Below, piece by piece: positions 59,481-64,000 of a stretch of 64,000 bases of DNA (position 1 is its first letter; every line of letters starts with the position of its first letter). The stretch is from positions 1,178,001-1,242,000 of the forward strand of contig NEEC01000013.1 of NCBI GenBank assembly GCA_002189035.1, given 5' to 3'. Origin of the DNA: Utricularia gibba. Taxonomy: Eukaryota; Streptophyta; Magnoliopsida; Lamiales; Lentibulariaceae. The notes below the pieces were generated by a model. The model was given only the letters and a program-made list of their open reading frames with translations, was not told the origin of the DNA and made no database searches. The position numbers and the translations under genes are program-made.

Positions 59481-61270
59481 TCTCAACAACTCCGCTATCA
59501 AAGACCGGAATCATCCAATTTCAAAACTTGCAGCAGTTCTGCAGACACAGACCATACCAAAACCAAATTATGGGGATCCTGTTTCATCAGATTGAAAGCT
59601 CTTCTAACTACAGAAAGAAGGCTTGGATTTACAAAGATATGTCAAAAAAATTATTATGCAACAAAAAAAGGAAGCACTCGAGCAATTCAGGATGCTACAT
59701 TTAAGATGAAAACAAGGATCGAAAAAAAAAACCATACATGCATACATTTCGCAGCAGACCCGCAATCTCAAATTCATTTCACCATTCTGCAGATTCTGTT
59801 CCGTAAATAGAAGACTTCTATTACGCAAGAAAGAAATCATACAAATGTAAAGGAAAAGATATTCGGTCCGCTCAATGAGAAAACGAATAGCTTCAGATGC
59901 ATGACACTTTCCAGCCCTTCTCGCGTCAACTCAGTCCATTCTAAACATAACATGCGACACGATCATATTCTAGGGAAAAGGCACAAAATTAGAAGCCAAA
60001 AGCGAAAGCAAGGCACACCGCGAACAACGAGAAATAGCAGGCGATCTCTACCACCGACTGCCAAACTCGGATCAGTGGAATGCAGATCCAAATTCACACA
60101 TCCAGTCTCCTATTGCACACGCCTGAGAACGAATTCACCACAGTGTCGCACGTGTTTCCCCGACAAAACAACTCATCTCCAACCAAACAAAGAACACGTA
60201 CCCACCCTCCGCATTCACATATCAGCCAAGACGGACAACGACGACGCCTGCACGACACTGCCGACGTTAACGGCGGGAGCCAAAGATCGCCGGGCCGGAG
60301 AGGAGAACCGGTGGATCCAACATACAAACTAGGCGGAAAAAAGTAGGCTCTTTTGTGCACAGATACTATTTAAAGCTGTCGCCTCGCCTCATTAAATGAA
60401 GAATCATATTATCAAAACCTCGTTATTTTTTGTAGCCAGCCTCCCACCCATGAAACTATTGTTTTAAATCCACCCGTTAACCGTCGGTCGGAACCGAGTT
60501 AACACATACCCGAAAAAAAAACGGGTCGGATGACTATAAAATTATCAAATCATTCTTATTATTTATTTTATTTAACTTTATTATTATTTTTATCATGATT
60601 ATTTCATGTGTTATTAATTTTAAGTTAAAATTAAATTTTATTATTATATTATATTCATTTTTAGTTTTTATTAAAAAAATCAATTTATACTTTATACAAC
60701 AATATTTAAAATATCTTTTTTTTAACAAATGAGTGAATTGGTTCACTAGGAACCATCACAAAAATGGTCCCGATTATACATTCGAGTTTAAAACCTAGTT
60801 ATGATAACCTCCCACTCCTTCTCATTTTGTTATTATTATTTTTTTATCATGATTTATAAAATATTTATTAATTTTTTAATTATATTATTAAGCTCAAATG
60901 AATTTTAATTAACATTTTCAAGTAGAATTAAATTTATTATTTATTAAAATAGGCGAATTAAGTAATATACAGAGGTTGAAAGGCTAGATGAGTAAGTAGC
61001 GGAGAACGAGGTTGTTGGGTTATTTTAATAGCTAAGAGCATTAATTAGGTCGTCAATAGGGGTTAGTCTATGCCATGCCAATGCTGTTTTAATTAATGGG
61101 CTACTAATCAGATCGCTAATCATTCTTAGAGCTGCTCTATGAGAAAACCGGACGCGCGGGCCGGGTCGGGGCGGTACGATGTTATTTGTAGATTTGGACC
61201 ACTTACTGACCTACGGATTTCCTAGGTTTTTTTTTTTTTTTTTTTTTGGGTTCAGGCGGAAGGCGGAGCT
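59481..61270. other. Divergent intergenic region between TBL and MTI
   Basis: Contains the TBL leader region (59490 to about 60350, moderately GC-rich near 60200-60310) and an AT-rich stretch at 60540-60990. A T tract at about 61226-61247 lies directly before the MTI start. No gene seen. Confidence 0.55.
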
Positions 61271-62993
61271 ATGGCGGCGGAGATTCAGCGGGAAAAATCT
61301 CTTCAGTCAATCCGCTACAACCGTGGCTCGCTGCAGTTGCTCGATCAGGTTCTTCAACTGCAACTTTCTTCTTTCGGGTATTTCTGAAGGTAAATTTATA
61401 TAATCAAAGAAGTACACCTGCGAGCAGAGGAAGCTTCCGCTCGAGACGATTTATCTGGAGATCAAGAATTCAGAAGACGGATGGTGAGGAATTCTGATCC
61501 GGAATCGTTTTTGCATGGATTCTGTTAGATTTTGTGATTTTCATGATGATTTGGTTAATTAGGGACGCCATTAAGGAGATGGTGGTTCGTGGGGCGCCAG
61601 CGATCGCCATTGCCGCTGCTCTATCTCTAGCGGTTGAGGTTTCTGGATTGCAAGGGTTTTCTGGGGATTCTAAGACTGCAGCTTCGTTTATTTATCAGAA
61701 ATTAGACTATCTCGTCACCAGGTTCTTACCCTTGTCGCTTGTCAGCAATCTTCTAGCTACTTCTCTTCTTCGTCTGCTAATGCTGAGAACACTCGTGCTG
61801 CGAAATCAGCCGTCCAACGGCTGTCAATCTTTCAGATGCTGCGAATAAACTTAAGGATATTGTTCGCAATGTCGAAGCAACTGCTTCTGATGCCCAATCT
61901 GTATTCATAGTGAGGAGCTTTCTAGTCTGTCAACAGTGAAAAAAATCCTACTTGGCAGCCCTAACTTGACGTCTGTAGGCTTATGTTGAAGCTGCTGAAT
62001 TCATGCTTGAAGATGATGTTGCTTCCAATGTAGCAATCGGAAATCATGGAGCCGAGTTCCTTCAGAAGCAACACCGTGATCACCGGGCAATGTCTCTTCT
62101 AACTCACTGCAACACTGGCAGGTATTCACTTCTCCTTCTCCAAAAGAAGATTTTGGGGTTTTACCTGAACATTTCTTATAGCTTAGCAACTGCTGGATAC
62201 GGAACTGCACTCGGCGTGATTCGCTCACTTCATGAGATGGGTGCTTTGGAAAGAGCTTACTGCACGGAAACACGGCCTTACAACCAAGTGAGTGCACCAG
62301 ATGATGGGTTGTCATTGTAGCTGAAGATGGTCCATCAAACTGATAATGGTGGTTCTCAGGGTTCAAGATTGACAGCTTTTGAGTTAGTGCATGACAAGAT
62401 ACCAGCTACCCTGATTGCCGATTCTGCTGCAGCAGCGTTGATGCAGGCCGGGCGGGTTAATGCGGTGGTCGTGGGAGCAGACCGCGTAGCAGCCAATGGT
62501 ACCACCTATTTGAACCTGTTGTGAAACCTCTCAACAAGCTTGCATACCATGTCTCCATCGCTTTGCAGGCGACACCGCCAACAAGATTGGGACTTACAGT
62601 CTGGCAATTGTAGCTGCTCACCATGGTATCCCGTTTTACGTAGCGGCTCCTTTCACCTCCATAGATCTTTCCCTTCCTTCTGGTCAAGAAATCGTCATAG
62701 AAGAAAGATCTGCAAAGGAGCTTCTAAATTCCCGTGGAGGACTTGGAGAGCAAGTCGCAGCTTCGGGGATTTCTGTTTGGAACCCCGCCTTCGATGTCAC
62801 CCCAGCCTCTTTGATCACCGGTATCATCACTGAAAGGGTACGAGCTTTAACCTCATGTCGTTATGCATCCACCAATGGTGATTCCATTACCTAGCACCCA
62901 GTTAACATTTCTTGGTTCCAGGGTGTTGTGACGAAGGATGGTTCAGAATCGCTAGACATCAAAAGCTTCGTTGCCAAGTCGAAGTCCAGTTGA
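61271..62993 (+). CDS. MTI1: Methylthioribose-1-phosphate isomerase
   Basis: Enzyme of the Yang (methionine salvage) cycle that isomerises 5-methylthioribose-1-phosphate to the ribulose form, recycling the methylthio group left after ethylene, nicotianamine and polyamine synthesis. Nine exons (61271-61348, 61428-61483, 61563-61721, 61810-61909, 61979-62121, 62182-62287, 62360-62498, 62569-62837, 62922-62993) give 373 residues, as in Arabidopsis. [20 protein letters not shown] starts the protein. [20 protein letters not shown] is the substrate-binding block. The catalytic Cys lies in [20 protein letters not shown] and the catalytic Asp in [20 protein letters not shown]. The end is SFVAKSKSS. 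The family is related to eIF2B subunits, but length and the catalytic Cys support the isomerase. Intact with all phases matching. Confidence 0.95.
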
Positions 62994-63355
62994 CACTGAA
63001 TTGTCAAGGCCGTTTGAGAGGCTGCTTCGGGTTTTGACTGTGTTCTGTAATAAGCTATCTGTAACTTTGCATTCAATCAATAAAGCTGTGGAGCACATGT
63101 CCGCAGGTGCTGCTGCTACATGCAACTTATCATCTTGTTCTCCAGTTTAAACCATGGCAGTTGGATAATTCTTTTGAAACCAGTAATAGTGAACAATTGG
63201 CTACTCAAAGTGCATGTTTCATGAAACGAAAACAACAAATACGCAGTTTCAGAAAGAAAACATGGAGACTTTTGTCAAATGATAACTAAAAGAACCCAGA
63301 TTCAGAAGCATGACACATCCCTCTCACGAAATTTGGGAAGCAGCTTGCTCTTGGA
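62994..63355. other. Convergent 3' flanks of MTI and RPS29
   Basis: Contains the MTI 3' untranslated region with an AATAAA-type signal near 63079 (CAATCAATAAAGC). Otherwise nothing seen. Confidence 0.5.
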
Positions 63356-63791
<436 letters not shown>

Positions 63792-63806
63792 TCGCGGAGG
63801 CAGCCG

Positions 63807-63908
63807 AAACCCTAGAGAAAATGCAGCAAGAGTAAAGAAGCACTAGCAATTCACAAATCAGGTGCAAAACGGCTCAAGTTACAAATCTCTAATTGGGCCG
63901 GGCCCATT
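63807..63908 (-). promoter_or_regulatory. Telo-box and site II elements of RPS29
   Basis: AAACCCTA at 63807-63814 is a telo-box just upstream of the start codon. TGGGCC at 63894-63899 and GGCCCA at 63901-63906 form a near-palindromic site II pair. Telo-box plus site II is the known signature of plant ribosomal protein promoters, bound by Trb/Pur-alpha-type and TCP factors. Confidence 0.75.
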
Positions 63909-64000
63909 AAAATATCTTCCCGGCGCCCATTTTGGACTGTAATGGCTTATAAAGCTAAAAATTTAATTATAAAAAAGAATATGTGATTAAATAAAAAAAT

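Noticed and set aside
60080-60360. Open frames upstream of the TBL gene
   Set aside because: More likely the TBL leader or promoter; no domain seen.

Overview
The window is nuclear DNA of a flowering plant, most likely a eudicot. The genes have many short GT-AG introns, intergenic DNA is very AT-rich, and several families are plant-only: an auxin response factor, a JAZ repressor, a RALF peptide, a BAHD acyltransferase, a pentatricopeptide repeat (PPR) protein, a TBL protein and MIR164. I read 22 protein-coding loci and one microRNA locus. The side-by-side AHA1-N and ROS3-like genes match, from memory, an Arabidopsis chromosome 5 gene pair, which favours a eudicot. I cannot name the species.

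Layout. 1-2.4 kb: HtrA/DEG14-type protease (minus, cut by the left edge) and a RALF peptide (plus). 4.2-4.5 kb: MIR164. 5.9-7.3 kb: small Ser/Lys/Arg-rich protein (minus). 7.7-8.1 kb: a MITE-like element. 8.2-9.6 kb: BAHD acyltransferase (minus, frameshifted). 11.2-16.6 kb: 13-exon ARF7/19-type gene (minus). 17-23.3 kb: gene-poor, AT-rich DNA. 23.4-27 kb: AHA1-N protein (plus) facing a ROS3-like RRM gene (minus). 27.8-32.2 kb: GH17 glucanase and GH28 polygalacturonase (plus). 32.9-33.8 kb: JAZ. 35.8-38 kb: a small membrane protein and an HMA-domain protein (minus). 38.5-47.5 kb: SMU2/RED, mitochondrial hydroxyacyl-thioester dehydratase and VAC14 (plus). 47.9-51.5 kb: ankyrin/PGG protein and a cupin_5 protein (minus). 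52-57 kb: LAZ1/DUF300 and a PPR protein (plus). 57.5-59.5 kb: TBL protein (minus). 61.3-63.8 kb: methylthioribose-1-phosphate isomerase (plus) facing ribosomal protein S29 (minus).

The genes do not form one pathway. Loose themes are hormone signalling (ARF, JAZ, RALF, and miR164, which restrains NAC factors), cell-wall work (GH17, GH28, TBL, BAHD) and housekeeping (SMU2, VAC14, mtHD, MTI, RPS29).

The most striking pattern is technical. Six otherwise intact genes each lose frame by exactly one base, every time at or beside a mononucleotide run (BAHD, ROS3-like, polygalacturonase, small membrane protein, SMU2, TBL). This points to residual indels in the assembly rather than six independent pseudogenes. 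Exon limits come from reading splice sites and frame continuity by eye and may be off by a base or two. I found no CRISPR array, rRNA, confident tRNA or autonomous transposon, and nothing I can defend as a new biological system.
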